Source: an uncultured Prevotellaceae bacterium
Lineage (GTDB): Bacteria; Bacteroidota; Bacteroidia; Bacteroidales; Bacteroidaceae
DNA length: 64,000 nt
NCBI GenBank assembly: GCA_902776545.1
Contig: CACYQO010000003.1
Location: 62,001 to 126,000, forward strand
Direction: 5' to 3'
Shown here: positions 34,361 through 42,820 of the stretch, piece after piece
How the letters are laid out: every line of letters starts with the position of its first letter
Numbering within the stretch: position 1 is the first letter of the stretch
Program-made: the position numbers and the translations under genes
The notes under the pieces: generated by a model
Database searches by the model: none
Told to the model about the DNA's origin: nothing
Seen by the model: only the letters and a program-made list of their open reading frames with translations

Positions 34361-35809
34361 TTACTCCACCACGATGGGCTTGTACTTCGGGACGAGCGCC
34401 TTCATGATGCACCAGCCGATGAGATAGGCCACGGCACAGATGCAGAACACCACCATATAGGCGGCAGGCTTGCCTTCGAAACCGAAGAAGGTGAAGTTGG
34501 CTCCCTGAGCAGCCGCCCAGTCGAAGAACCGGCCAGAACCCAGGTTGATCGACATCGAGCCGATACCACCAGCCATCGTACCCAGACCGACGATTGTACC
34601 GATGGTCGACTTCGGGAACATGTCACCGATGGTCGAGAACAGGTTGGCACTCCAGGCCTGATGTCCTGCGCCTAACAGACCGATCAGGATGGCGGGCCAC
34701 CAGGCACTATAAGCACCGAGCGGCTGGGCAAACAGTCCCAACACGGGGAAGCAGGCGAAGATCAACATGGCACGCATACGACCCAGATAGGGATTCATGC
34801 CCTTCTTGTCAACGAAATACGTGGGCAGATAGCCGCCACCGATCGAGAGGATGGTCACGATGGCATAGAGTGTGAAAATCAGCGCGATACCCATCGCGGA
34901 GTCGGAGGTATAGCCGTACTGGTCGCTGAAGTAGGCCGGTGCCCAGAACAGGAAGAACCACCACACACCGTCGGTCATGAACTTACCCACGAGGAACGAC
35001 CAAGTCTGCTTGTACTTGAAGCAGTCCAGGAACGGGATCACCTTCTCTTCCTTTATCGTCTCACGGTTCTGCACCTCAGCGAGGTCGTTGTCCTGCTCGA
35101 TGTAGTTCAGCTCTGCCTGGTTCACACGACTGTTTTGACGAGGCTTCTCATAGAGCCACATCCACAGACCCATCCAAATAAAGCCAAGGCAACCGATGAT
35201 GATGAACGCCATCTCCCAGCCCCAGGCACGGGCCAGCAGGGGAATGGTGGCAGGAGCTGCCAGCGCACCCACGGAGGCGCCGCTGTTGAAGATAGAGGTG
35301 GAGAAGGCACGGTCCTTCTTCGGGAAGTACTCGGCAGTCGCCTTGATGGCAGCGGGGAAGTTACCAGCCTCACCGACAGCGAGGATCAGACGACAGCTCA
35401 GGAAGAGCCAAACGGAGATTGTGGCGATGGCGACAGCGGCATCACCCGTCAACTGTCCCAACTGAGCCACAGAGTCGTAGCCCTCGACGGTCATGGCCAC
35501 CCAGCCACAGCCGGCATGCAGCACAGCACCGAGCGACCATACGAAGATGGCGATGAGATAACCCTTCTTCGTGCCCATCCAGTCGATGAACTTTCCGGCG
35601 AAGAGGTTCGCGATGGCATAGAAGAGGGAGAACATACCGGTGATCGTACCGTAGTCACCGTCGGTCCAGTGGAACTCTGGGGCGATGAAGTCCTTCCAGG
35701 TTAATGACAAGACCTGACGGTCCATATAGTTAATCGTCGTTGCCAAAAACAGCAGCGCACAGATGACCCAGCGGAAGTTGGACATCTTGGTGGTTTGTAC
35801 AGGAGCCAT
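34361..35809 (-). CDS. MFS transporter, hexuronate (ExuT)-like
   Basis: 482 residues with about 12 membrane helices. The N-terminal WVICALLFLATTINYMDRQV is typical of the anion:cation symporter branch (ExuT/GudP type). Further marks are FAGKFIDWMGTKKGYLI between helices 2 and 3, VGEAGNFPAAIKATAEYFPKKDRA, SIFNSGASVGA and FMTDGVWWFFLFWAPAYF. It probably imports hexuronates such as galacturonate or glucuronate through the inner membrane by cation symport; substrate is inferred from the next gene, kduI, 154 bp upstream. It is convergent with the nitroreductase gene across a palindromic element. Confidence 0.88.
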   Translation of the reverse strand: MAPVQTTKMSNFRWVICALLFLATTINYMDRQVLSLTWKDFIAPEFHWTDGDYGTITGMFSLFYAIANLFAGKFIDWMGTKKGYLIAIFVWSLGAVLHAGCGWVAMTVEGYDSVAQLGQLTGDAAVAIATISVWLFLSCRLILAVGEAGNFPAAIKATAEYFPKKDRAFSTSIFNSGASVGALAAPATIPLLARAWGWEMAFIIIGCLGFIWMGLWMWLYEKPRQNSRVNQAELNYIEQDNDLAEVQNRETIKEEKVIPFLDCFKYKQTWSFLVGKFMTDGVWWFFLFWAPAYFSDQYGYTSDSAMGIALIFTLYAIVTILSIGGGYLPTYFVDKKGMNPYLGRMRAMLIFACFPVLGLFAQPLGAYSAWWPAILIGLLGAGHQAWSANLFSTIGDMFPKSTIGTIVGLGTMAGGIGSMSINLGSGRFFDWAAAQGANFTFFGFEGKPAAYMVVFCICAVAYLIGWCIMKALVPKYKPIVVE

Positions 35810-35838
35810 AGAAATTAATTTTAACTAATATTTGTTTT

Positions 35839-35933
35839 GAAACGAATGTGAATAATATGAATAATTTTGTTCACTAATTCAAATAATTATTCTTATTCGT
35901 GGGATTATTATTCACATTATTCATATTCGTTTC
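35839..35933. repeat. Palindromic element with GAATAAT-type arms
   Basis: The left arm GAAACGAATGTGAATAATAT.. is matched by its complement at 35904-35933, both built of 7-9-base GAATAAT-like units. The AT-rich centre is about 38 nt. It fills the gap between kduI and the transporter gene. Confidence 0.8.
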
Positions 35934-35963
35934 CAATAATATCTAAGAATCATTCGTTTCTCT

Positions 35964-36968
35964 TTATCTGATGTCGATGACGGGGATGTTGTCCTTGTCG
36001 TTGTAGTAGAGATTCTCACCGGCCATGCCCCAGATGAAGGTATAGTAGTAGGTGCCGGCGGCAGCATGCATCGACCACTCGGGCGACATGATGGCCTGTT
36101 CGTTGTGCAGCCATACGTTACGGCTCTCCTGCGGCTGACCCATCACGTGGGAGATGGTCTGGCCCTCAGGCAGGTTGAAATAATAGTAAGCCTCGATACG
36201 ACGGCCATGGGTGTGAGGGGGCATCGTGTTCCACACAGCACCGGGATTGAGCTGGGTCAGACCGAGCTGCAACTGACAGGGACCCTCCTCCAGCACATCA
36301 TTGACGATGAGCTTATAGACGGTGCGGTTGTTGGCTTCCTCCACGGTTCCCACAGGTCCCCAGACAGCAGCCTTCAACGAACCCTTACGTCCGTCGAGGG
36401 TGATCCACTGCGTCTTGTAGTGCTGGTGGGCAGTGGCGGAGTTCAGGTAGAACTTGGCGGGATTCTTCGGATCCTTCGAACGGAACTGCACCAGCTTGTT
36501 CACATCCTGGTCCTTGCCGATATGTCCGCGACCGACATAGAGGGCCTCCTTCGGTGAGAGGGCGTACTCCTTGCCGTCGACGATGACCACACCGTCGCCT
36601 AAGCCACAGTTTACGATACCGATCTCGCGGTTGTAAAGGAAATACTTCTCCTTGATGGTGTTGTCGACATCAAGGCCTAACTCCCAGAAGTTCTCCAATG
36701 TCAGCGTGGTGTTCACGGGCATCGCGCCGCCGAAGATGAAACGGTCGTAATGGGAATAAGTGAGCAGGATGGAGTCAGGCGCCATCACCTTCTCCATGAC
36801 AAAGCGCTCACGGAGCAGCTTCGTGTCGTAGTGCTTCACGTCTTCAGGATGACAGGCCGTCTGGAACTTCACGTGCTGTGCCCCCACGAACCTGTCGGCT
36901 TCCTGGGCCTTCGCTCCAGAAAGCGAGAGGGCCATCGCCCCCACAATCATCAGAAATGTCTTTTTCAT
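35964..36968 (-). CDS. kduI: 5-keto-4-deoxyuronate isomerase, with signal peptide
   Basis: 334 residues. The mature part matches KduI throughout: [59 protein letters not shown], and the metal site [15 protein letters not shown] plus the later WSMHAAAG. KduI interconverts 4-deoxy-5-ketouronate and 2-keto-3-deoxygluconate precursors in pectin or uronate breakdown. Residues 1-21 form a good signal peptide (hydrophobic [14 protein letters not shown], cut before QEADRF), although the classical enzyme is cytoplasmic. The mature enzyme would be about 313 residues, longer than the usual 278. Neighbours are a uronate-type transporter and an EIIC gene. Confidence 0.93.
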   Translation of the reverse strand: MKKTFLMIVGAMALSLSGAKAQEADRFVGAQHVKFQTACHPEDVKHYDTKLLRERFVMEKVMAPDSILLTYSHYDRFIFGGAMPVNTTLTLENFWELGLDVDNTIKEKYFLYNREIGIVNCGLGDGVVIVDGKEYALSPKEALYVGRGHIGKDQDVNKLVQFRSKDPKNPAKFYLNSATAHQHYKTQWITLDGRKGSLKAAVWGPVGTVEEANNRTVYKLIVNDVLEEGPCQLQLGLTQLNPGAVWNTMPPHTHGRRIEAYYYFNLPEGQTISHVMGQPQESRNVWLHNEQAIMSPEWSMHAAAGTYYYTFIWGMAGENLYYNDKDNIPVIDIR

Positions 36969-36999
36969 TTTATAAATCGTTTAAAATTATTCTCTTTTC

Positions 37000-37078
37000 A
37001 ACACAGAGACACAGAGGTACAGAGTTTTTTATCCATTAGCCACAAAATATTATCTCTGTGTCTCTGTATCTCTGTGTT
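37000..37078. repeat. Palindromic element with ACACAGAG octamer arms
   Basis: The left arm ACACAGAG-type octamers (37000-37024) and complementary CTCTGTGT-type arm (37054-37078) enclose about 29 nt. The same octamer pair forms the element at 49117-49189. It lies between the EIIC gene and kduI. Confidence 0.85.
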
Positions 37079-37085
37079 TCAATTA

Positions 37086-38453
37086 TCAATCTGCTTTTTT
37101 CTCATCTGCGACGATACGGCGGCGGTTGATGAAGACCATGGCGATGGTGATGATGCTGAGGATACCGGCGCCAATATAGGCGAGGGAGTCCACACACTTA
37201 AAGATCACCCAGCCGAAGAGCGACGAGGCGAAGTCGAGGGCGCCGGCCTGGAATCCCTCGGGGATCTTCGCGGCAGGATCCTGCGTCTGGGCATAAACCG
37301 TCTGGGCAGCCTGCGTGAAGGCTGGAGCCATGTCTGTGACGAACCACAGGCCGATACCTACGGCCACGATGCCGACGATCAACGTCTTTACCACATTACC
37401 CTTCGTATAGGGCAGCACCATCACGAACACATAGAACATACCGGCCAGCGATGCCAACGGCAGGAACTCATTTCCCGGCAAGGCCACAGCCAACAGCAGT
37501 GCCAGGGGAATCAGGATCAATGAGGCCACGAGCGTCGTGGGATGACCGATCACCAGGGCGGGCGACATGCCGATATACACTTTCTTACCAGCCCATTTCT
37601 TCTGCACCACCTCCTGTGTCTTCTCGGCAATCGGTTTCAGACCGTCTATAAAGAGTTTCGTGATACGCGGTATCAGCTCCATCACGGCACCCATCGTCAC
37701 ACCCAGGAACATCACTTTCTTGATGTCCAACTGCGCCACAGCACCGATCAGGGCACCCACGATGACACCCAGTACGATGGGTTCACCCAGCACACCGAAC
37801 TTCCGTTTCAGTCCCTCGGCATCGATGTCGAGCTTCGAGAAACCGGGAATCTTGTCGAGCAGCCAGTTGATGCCGATGGCAAAGGCCGTGAAACTCTGAC
37901 AGAACGGCTGCGGAATGGAGATACCCTCCATATCGTCGTAATAGTCCTGGAACTTCGAGGCCGTCAGGTCGGCCATCACCAGCGTGATGATATAGCAGAC
38001 GATGGCGGCGAAATAACCCCACACTAAGCTCTGGTCCATCACGAAGTACGCCACAGCCCCGATAAAGGCGAAATGCCAGTAGTTCCAGAGGTCGATGTTC
38101 ACCGTGCGCGTACATTTTGTAATTAGTAGGAGAAAGTTCACACCCAGACAAATCGGGATGATCAGGGCACCGACGGCCGTATTATACGCCACGGCAGCAG
38201 CGGCAGGCCATCCCATGTCGAAGACACCAAGCTGCAGGTCATACAGGCGCGAGATCTCACTCAGCGGATTACCGAAGTTGTTCGTCAACAGGGCTGTGAC
38301 GATACCTAAGCCCACGAAACCGACACCTACATAGAGACCGCTCTTCAGGGCCTTGCCGAACTTCATGCCGATGCACAGGCCGATAATGGTAAAGAGAATG
38401 GGCATCATCACCGATGCTCCCAAACTGATAATGTAACTGAATACTTGTTCCAT
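37086..38453 (-). CDS. PTS galactitol-type EIIC permease, unaccompanied
   Basis: 455 residues, polytopic throughout. IGLCIGMKFGKALKSGLYVGVGFVGLG, VAYNTAVGALIIPICLGVN, CRTVNIDLWNYWHF-like, FCQSFTAFAIGINWLLDKIPG and MSPALVIGHPTTLVASLILIP follow the GatC (galactitol EIIC) family. In a phosphotransferase system EIIC moves sugar or polyol with phosphorylation by EIIA/EIIB. No EIIA, EIIB, EI or HPr gene is in this window. It could work as a non-phosphorylating transporter (inference). It is the first gene of a leftward group with kduI and the uronate transporter. Confidence 0.87.
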   Translation of the reverse strand: MEQVFSYIISLGASVMMPILFTIIGLCIGMKFGKALKSGLYVGVGFVGLGIVTALLTNNFGNPLSEISRLYDLQLGVFDMGWPAAAAVAYNTAVGALIIPICLGVNFLLLITKCTRTVNIDLWNYWHFAFIGAVAYFVMDQSLVWGYFAAIVCYIITLVMADLTASKFQDYYDDMEGISIPQPFCQSFTAFAIGINWLLDKIPGFSKLDIDAEGLKRKFGVLGEPIVLGVIVGALIGAVAQLDIKKVMFLGVTMGAVMELIPRITKLFIDGLKPIAEKTQEVVQKKWAGKKVYIGMSPALVIGHPTTLVASLILIPLALLLAVALPGNEFLPLASLAGMFYVFVMVLPYTKGNVVKTLIVGIVAVGIGLWFVTDMAPAFTQAAQTVYAQTQDPAAKIPEGFQAGALDFASSLFGWVIFKCVDSLAYIGAGILSIITIAMVFINRRRIVADEKKAD

Positions 38454-38479
38454 TTCAATGATTCTTTGTTATTCTGGTG

Positions 38480-38487
38480 CAAAGTTA
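38480..38487 (-). promoter_or_regulatory. Predicted promoter box, EIIC-kduI-transporter group
   Basis: TAACTTTG on the minus strand, 26 bp before the EIIC ATG; it matches TAnnTTTG. Confidence 0.5.
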
Positions 38488-38581
38488 CGAAGAAAAAGAG
38501 AGAACACCTTGCTTTTCACCATCTTTTTTTACGTTATCGTTTGCAAAATAGAAAGAACGAAAGATAAATATCAGCAAAAAG

Positions 38582-38613
38582 TTTGGCCGTTACGGGGGAA
38601 ATCACTACCTTTG
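38582..38613 (+). promoter_or_regulatory. Predicted GH8 gene promoter
   Basis: TTTG (38582-38585), 20 bp, TACCTTTG (38606-38613): both boxes and spacing match the Bacteroidetes consensus. The leader is only about 15-20 nt. Confidence 0.7.
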
Positions 38614-38632
38614 CAGACGTACTAAACTTTTC

Positions 38633-39979
38633 ATGATGAAGAAATCAACTATTTTAGCATTACTGATGATGGTGTCATCCAGTGTCATGGCCCTCACCCC
38701 TTGGAAGAAGGGTGCTTTTGAGACGGGCCAGTACCGAAACCTTTTGGTCGAGATGGGCTACAGCCAAGCCGATGTCGACGCCAAGCTGAAGGAAGTGTTC
38801 AACGATGTGTTCCGTGGTCCCAACAAGGTCTATTTCGAGGTGGGAGACTCCATGGGCTATGTGTCTGACGTGAAGAACCACGACGCCCGCACCGAGGGCA
38901 TGTCGTATGGTCTGATGATTGCCGTACAGTTCGGCGAGAAGGACATCTTCGACCGTCTGTGGCGATGGAGCAAGAAATACATGCAGCACCAGGACGGCAT
39001 CCGCGAAGGCTACTTCGCCTGGAGTTGTAAGACCGACGGCACCCGCAATGCACAGGGTGCTGCCAGCGACGGTGAACTCTATTTCATCACCGCCCTCCTC
39101 TTCGCCTCCAACCGTTGGGGCAACGACACGGGCATCAACTACAAGGCCGAGGCACAGCGTATCCTTAACTGCATCCAGCCGAAGGAATACGAACCCGAGC
39201 CTCGTCCGGCTGGCTTCCCCAGCTTCGGTCCCCAGCAGACGGGACCTCAGAAGATGTATCTCATCGATCCCGAGACGCAGCTGATTACCTTTACCCCCGA
39301 TGGTTTCGGACAGCGCTACACCGATCCCAGCTATCACATCCCCGCTTTTTATGAGGTATGGGCGAAATGGGCTGATGATGGGCGAAGTGGGTATTGGATG
39401 GAGTGCGCCAAGAAGAGCCGTGAGTATCTGCACAAGGCCATCAACCCGCAGACGGGCCTGAATCCCGATATGAGCCAGTACGACGGCAGTGAGATGCAGA
39501 TGCCCCGTTTCCCGGGTATGCAGCAACGTCCACAGGGTGCCCCGCGTCGGAATGGCAGTAATAATTTCCGCTATGACTCCTGGCGCGTGCCGATGAACAT
39601 CACACTCGATTACGAATGGAGCTGTGCCGACGGCGAGTGGCAGCGCCAGTATGGTGAGACCATCCAGAACTTTTTCTATTCACAGGGTGTCGATACCTTT
39701 GTGGATCAGTATCGTACCGACGGCACCTTGCCTGAGGGCGATGAGATCCTGCAGGCAGGTGGTTTCCGTAAGCTGCGCCACAGTATCGGACTCGTAGCCA
39801 CCACTGCTGCAGCCTCGATGCTTTGCAGCCATGACAAGAGCAAGGAATTCGTCGATGCCCTTTGGAACGCCAAACATGTGCCTTTCGAGGATGGTTACTT
39901 CGATGCCTACTACGACGGACTATTAAGACTTTTCGCCTTCATGCACCTCAGCGGCAACTACCGCATCATCACAAAATAA
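38633..39979 (+). CDS. Glycoside hydrolase family 8 (Rex-type oligoxylanase)
   Basis: 448 residues; signal peptide about 1-20 (LLMMVSSSVMA). GH8 (alpha/alpha)6-barrel motifs: ARTEGMSYGLMIAVQFGEKDIFDRLW with the likely catalytic acid Glu, CKTDGTRNAQGAASDGELYFITAL, RYTDPSYHIPAFYEVWAKW with the likely base Asp, SWRVPMNITLDYEWS and YFDAYYDGLLRLFAFMHLSG. The pattern fits reducing-end xylose-releasing exo-oligoxylanase more than cellulase, but substrate is inferred. It is exported to the periplasm or surface. Divergent from the EIIC group, so probably part of plant polysaccharide use. ATG 38636 is an alternative start. Confidence 0.9.
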   Translation: MMKKSTILALLMMVSSSVMALTPWKKGAFETGQYRNLLVEMGYSQADVDAKLKEVFNDVFRGPNKVYFEVGDSMGYVSDVKNHDARTEGMSYGLMIAVQFGEKDIFDRLWRWSKKYMQHQDGIREGYFAWSCKTDGTRNAQGAASDGELYFITALLFASNRWGNDTGINYKAEAQRILNCIQPKEYEPEPRPAGFPSFGPQQTGPQKMYLIDPETQLITFTPDGFGQRYTDPSYHIPAFYEVWAKWADDGRSGYWMECAKKSREYLHKAINPQTGLNPDMSQYDGSEMQMPRFPGMQQRPQGAPRRNGSNNFRYDSWRVPMNITLDYEWSCADGEWQRQYGETIQNFFYSQGVDTFVDQYRTDGTLPEGDEILQAGGFRKLRHSIGLVATTAAASMLCSHDKSKEFVDALWNAKHVPFEDGYFDAYYDGLLRLFAFMHLSGNYRIITK

Positions 39980-40020
39980 GATTAATAAAGGCTCGCACAG
40001 TGCGAGCCTTTATTAATCTT
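39978..40020. terminator. Bidirectional terminator, GH8 / murF-alr
   Basis: A perfect 21-bp inverted repeat around one base, with GGCTCGCAC / GTGCGAGCC at the tip and A/T-rich flanks that supply U tracts both ways. It contains the GH8 stop and the end of the convergent gene. Confidence 0.9.
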
Positions 40021-42784
40021 GGAAATAGACGCGTTTGACGCGGTTGGAGACAGCCGTGAGGACTTCGTAGGGGATGGTGTCGATGATGTCGCTGAGGACA
40101 GTGACAGGCAGGTGCTCGCCAAAGATCTCCACCTGATCACCCTCCTGACAAGGGATGTCGGTGACATCGATCATCGCCACATCCATACAGATATTACCTA
40201 CATATTCAGCCTTCTGGCCATGCACCAGACAGTAGCCATGACGATTGCCAAGGTGACGGTTCAGGCCATCAGCATAGCCAATAGGTATGGCGGCAATCAC
40301 CGAGTCGCGCTCAATTTTACCTTTACGACTGTAGCCCACGGTATCACCTGCAGGAACGTGGCGGAGTTGGAGGATCGTGGTCTTGAGGGTAGAAACGGGT
40401 TTCAAGCCCCCTAAGTTAGGGGGTTGGGGGTCTGAAGGAGCATCAGTCATTCCCTTGTTCAGACCCCTATCGCCCCCTAACTTAGGGGGCTGGTACGGAT
40501 CGACGCCGTAGAGACCGAGGCCGAGGCGGCACATGTCGAGCTGACGCTCGGGGAAGTGCTCAATGCCGGCGGAGTTGTCGATGTGGCGGAGGATCTTGTG
40601 GGAGAAGGCAGACTGGAGCTTCTGGCTGCCCTGCTCGAAGAGTTCAAACTGACGGGCGGAGAAGGCATCGAAGTCATCACTGTCGGAACCCACGAAGTGA
40701 CTGAACACCGAACGGGGGATGATGGCGTTCTGATGCTTCAGGCGATCAATCAATTTGAACATGTCGCCGACGGGATCGAAGCCCAGACGATGCATGCCTG
40801 TGTCGAGTTTGATATGTACGGGCCAGCCCGTGATACCTTCCTTACGGGCTGCCTTGATGAGGGCATCCAGCAGACGGAAGGAGTAAACCTCAGGTTCGAG
40901 ATCGTAGTCGAACATGGTCTTGAAAGCCGTCATCTCCGGATTCATGATCATGATGTTGGCGGTGATGCCAGCCTTGCGAAGGGTGACACCCTCGTCGGCC
41001 ACAGCCACAGCGAGATAGTCCACCCGGTGATCCTGCAATGTCTTGGCAATCTCCACAGCACCTGCTCCATAGGCGTCGGCCTTGATCATGCACACCATCT
41101 TCGTCTCGGGTTTGAGGAAAGAACGGTAGTAGTTCAGGTTTTCCACCACAGCATTGAGGTTGACCTCAAGGATGGTTTCATGTACCTTTTGTTCCAACTG
41201 TTCTGTGATCTTATCGAAGCCGAAAGGACGGGAGCCTTTCAGGAGAATCAGTTCGTCGTGGAGGTCGTTGAAGGCATTGGAGGCAAGGAAATGGTTCACA
41301 TCAGCAAAGAACTGCTTGTTGGCGATATGGATCCGGTCTGCCTGGGCAGAGAGTTCAGGACCGATGCCGATGAACTTGTCGATGCCACGCTTGACACAGA
41401 GGTCGGAGACTTGGGTGTAGAGTTGTTCTGGGGGTGTACCGGTCTGGAACATGTCGCTTAATACAATGGTTTTCGGGAGTACGGGGGTACGGGGGTACGG
41501 GGGTACGAGATTACTATCAGCGCTGGAAGTATCCTCGCGCCCCCGCGCCCCCGTACCTTCGTTCCCCCGACGACCCATGAAATCGAGGGCGATGTCGAGA
41601 GAGTTGATGTCGCTGTTATAGGAGTCGTTGATGAGGATGCAGCCGTGTTGTCCCTGTTTCACCTCCAGACGCATGGCGACAGGTTCGAGACGTGGCATGC
41701 GCTCTGCGAGCTGGGCCGGGGTGAGTCCTAAGTGGAGGGCGACAGCGGCACAGGTGATGGAGTTTTCGATGGAGGCCTCGTCGATGAAGGGGATGGTGTA
41801 GGTGTTTTCCTCACCATGATAGATGTAGGTTATTTTCGTGGAGGGTGGCGCGGGGGTACGGGGGTACGGGGGTACGAGATTACTTTCTGCCGCAGAGGTG
41901 TTCTCGCGCCCCCGCGCCACCGCACCTTCGTACCCCCGATTACTAATATCCTTGACGAAGAACGGGGCGTTGGAGTCGAAACGGGACCAGGCGATCTTTT
42001 CACCCTTGTACTGCATGCGACGGATGCAACGGCTCACGATGTCAGTGTCCGAACAGTAAACCATCGCCTCCGTGTCGTGCATCAGTTCGAGTTTCTCCAT
42101 GCACTTCTCTTCCATCGAGCGGAAGTTCTCCTGATGGGCAGCACCCAGACAGGTGAGTACGCCGATGGTGGGTTGGATGATGTCGCGCAGGGCTGACATC
42201 TCACCGGGCTGACTGATGCCTGCCTCGAAAATACCCACCTCCGTCTGTTCGTTCAGCAACCATACGGAGAGGGGCACACCTATCTGGGAGTTGTAGCTGC
42301 GGGGCGAACGCACAATCTTCTGCGAGGGTAACAACAACTGGTAGAGCCATTCCTTGACCATCGTCTTGCCATTGGAGCCTGTGATGCCGATGATGGGGAT
42401 ATCGAACTCATCACGATGACGCTCTGCCAGACGCTGGAGGGCAGCCAAGGGCGAGGGGACGATGAGAAAATTGGCATCCTTGTACAAGCCCCCTAAGTTA
42501 GGGGGTTGGGGGTCTGAAGAAGCGTCAGTCATTCCTTTGTTCAGACCCCTGTCGTCCCCTAACTTAGGGGACTTGGAAACCACGAAGTTGCGGACACCAC
42601 GGCGATAGAGGTCAGGGATGTATTTATGACCATCGTTGCGGGCTGATGACAAGGCAAAGAACAAAGTCTCCTCGGGGAAACAGAGTGAACGGCTGTCGGT
42701 CAACAGCCAACCAATCTGGGCATCGGTCTGTCCGATGCGACGCGCTCCTATGAGCGTCGTGATCTTTTCAATAGAGTAGTTCAT
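40013..42784 (-). CDS. murF-alr: Bifunctional MurF ligase / alanine racemase, with repeat-derived inserts
   Basis: 923 residues. The N-terminal MurF half (about 1-540) adds D-Ala-D-Ala to UDP-MurNAc-tripeptide: GITGSNGKTMVKEW is the P-loop, then NSQIGVPLSVW, FEAGISQPGEMS and LINDSYNSD. The C-terminal half is a PLP alanine racemase: MVCMIKADAYGAGAVEIA carries the PLP lysine, then IKLDTGMHRLGF, TVGYSRKG and GNICMDVAMIDV. This fusion is standard in Bacteroidetes but usually about 820 residues. The excess is four in-frame inserts at about residues 71-100, 283-314, 406-437 and 765-794, each a palindromic repeat element (for example NKGMTDAPSDPQPPNLGG, SNLVPPYPRTP). They fall between conserved blocks, so activity may persist. 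Confidence 0.95.
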   Translation of the reverse strand: MNYSIEKITTLIGARRIGQTDAQIGWLLTDSRSLCFPEETLFFALSSARNDGHKYIPDLYRRGVRNFVVSKSPKLGDDRGLNKGMTDASSDPQPPNLGGLYKDANFLIVPSPLAALQRLAERHRDEFDIPIIGITGSNGKTMVKEWLYQLLLPSQKIVRSPRSYNSQIGVPLSVWLLNEQTEVGIFEAGISQPGEMSALRDIIQPTIGVLTCLGAAHQENFRSMEEKCMEKLELMHDTEAMVYCSDTDIVSRCIRRMQYKGEKIAWSRFDSNAPFFVKDISNRGYEGAVARGRENTSAAESNLVPPYPRTPAPPSTKITYIYHGEENTYTIPFIDEASIENSITCAAVALHLGLTPAQLAERMPRLEPVAMRLEVKQGQHGCILINDSYNSDINSLDIALDFMGRRGNEGTGARGREDTSSADSNLVPPYPRTPVLPKTIVLSDMFQTGTPPEQLYTQVSDLCVKRGIDKFIGIGPELSAQADRIHIANKQFFADVNHFLASNAFNDLHDELILLKGSRPFGFDKITEQLEQKVHETILEVNLNAVVENLNYYRSFLKPETKMVCMIKADAYGAGAVEIAKTLQDHRVDYLAVAVADEGVTLRKAGITANIMIMNPEMTAFKTMFDYDLEPEVYSFRLLDALIKAARKEGITGWPVHIKLDTGMHRLGFDPVGDMFKLIDRLKHQNAIIPRSVFSHFVGSDSDDFDAFSARQFELFEQGSQKLQSAFSHKILRHIDNSAGIEHFPERQLDMCRLGLGLYGVDPYQPPKLGGDRGLNKGMTDAPSDPQPPNLGGLKPVSTLKTTILQLRHVPAGDTVGYSRKGKIERDSVIAAIPIGYADGLNRHLGNRHGYCLVHGQKAEYVGNICMDVAMIDVTDIPCQEGDQVEIFGEHLPVTVLSDIIDTIPYEVLTAVSNRVKRVYFQD
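40405..40491. repeat. CCCCTAACTTAGGGG palindromic element inside alr
   Basis: 87 bp (29 codons), nearly identical to 42487-42573. Arms contain CCCCCTAAGTTAGGGGG plus GGGGGTCTGA / TCAGACCCC and enclose about 23 nt. It is read in frame in the racemase half. Confidence 0.9.
41474..41569. repeat. GTACGGGG-armed palindromic element inside murF-alr
   Basis: Octamer GTACGGGG arms and CCCCGCGC/CCCGTAC complement enclose a core starting GAGATTACT and ending AGTATCCTC. It is translated in frame on the minus strand. Confidence 0.88.
41843..41938. repeat. GTACGGGG-armed palindromic element inside murF
   Basis: Second copy with the same arms, 96 bp. The core GAGATTACTTTC...GTGTTCTC differs in the middle. 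It is also read in frame. Confidence 0.88.
42487..42573. repeat. CCCCTAACTTAGGGG palindromic element inside murF
   Basis: 87-bp near-copy of 40405-40491, same orientation and same translated frame, near the N-terminus of MurF. Confidence 0.9.
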
Positions 42785-42785
42785 C

Positions 42786-42820
42786 TCAATTTTTCACTTT
42801 TCACTTCTCACTTTTCACTT
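42786..42820. repeat. TTCACTT heptamer repeat
   Basis: About five TTCACTT-type units fill the gap between the GSCFA stop and the murF-alr start. The unit is the same as the long array at 32524-32655. Confidence 0.8.
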
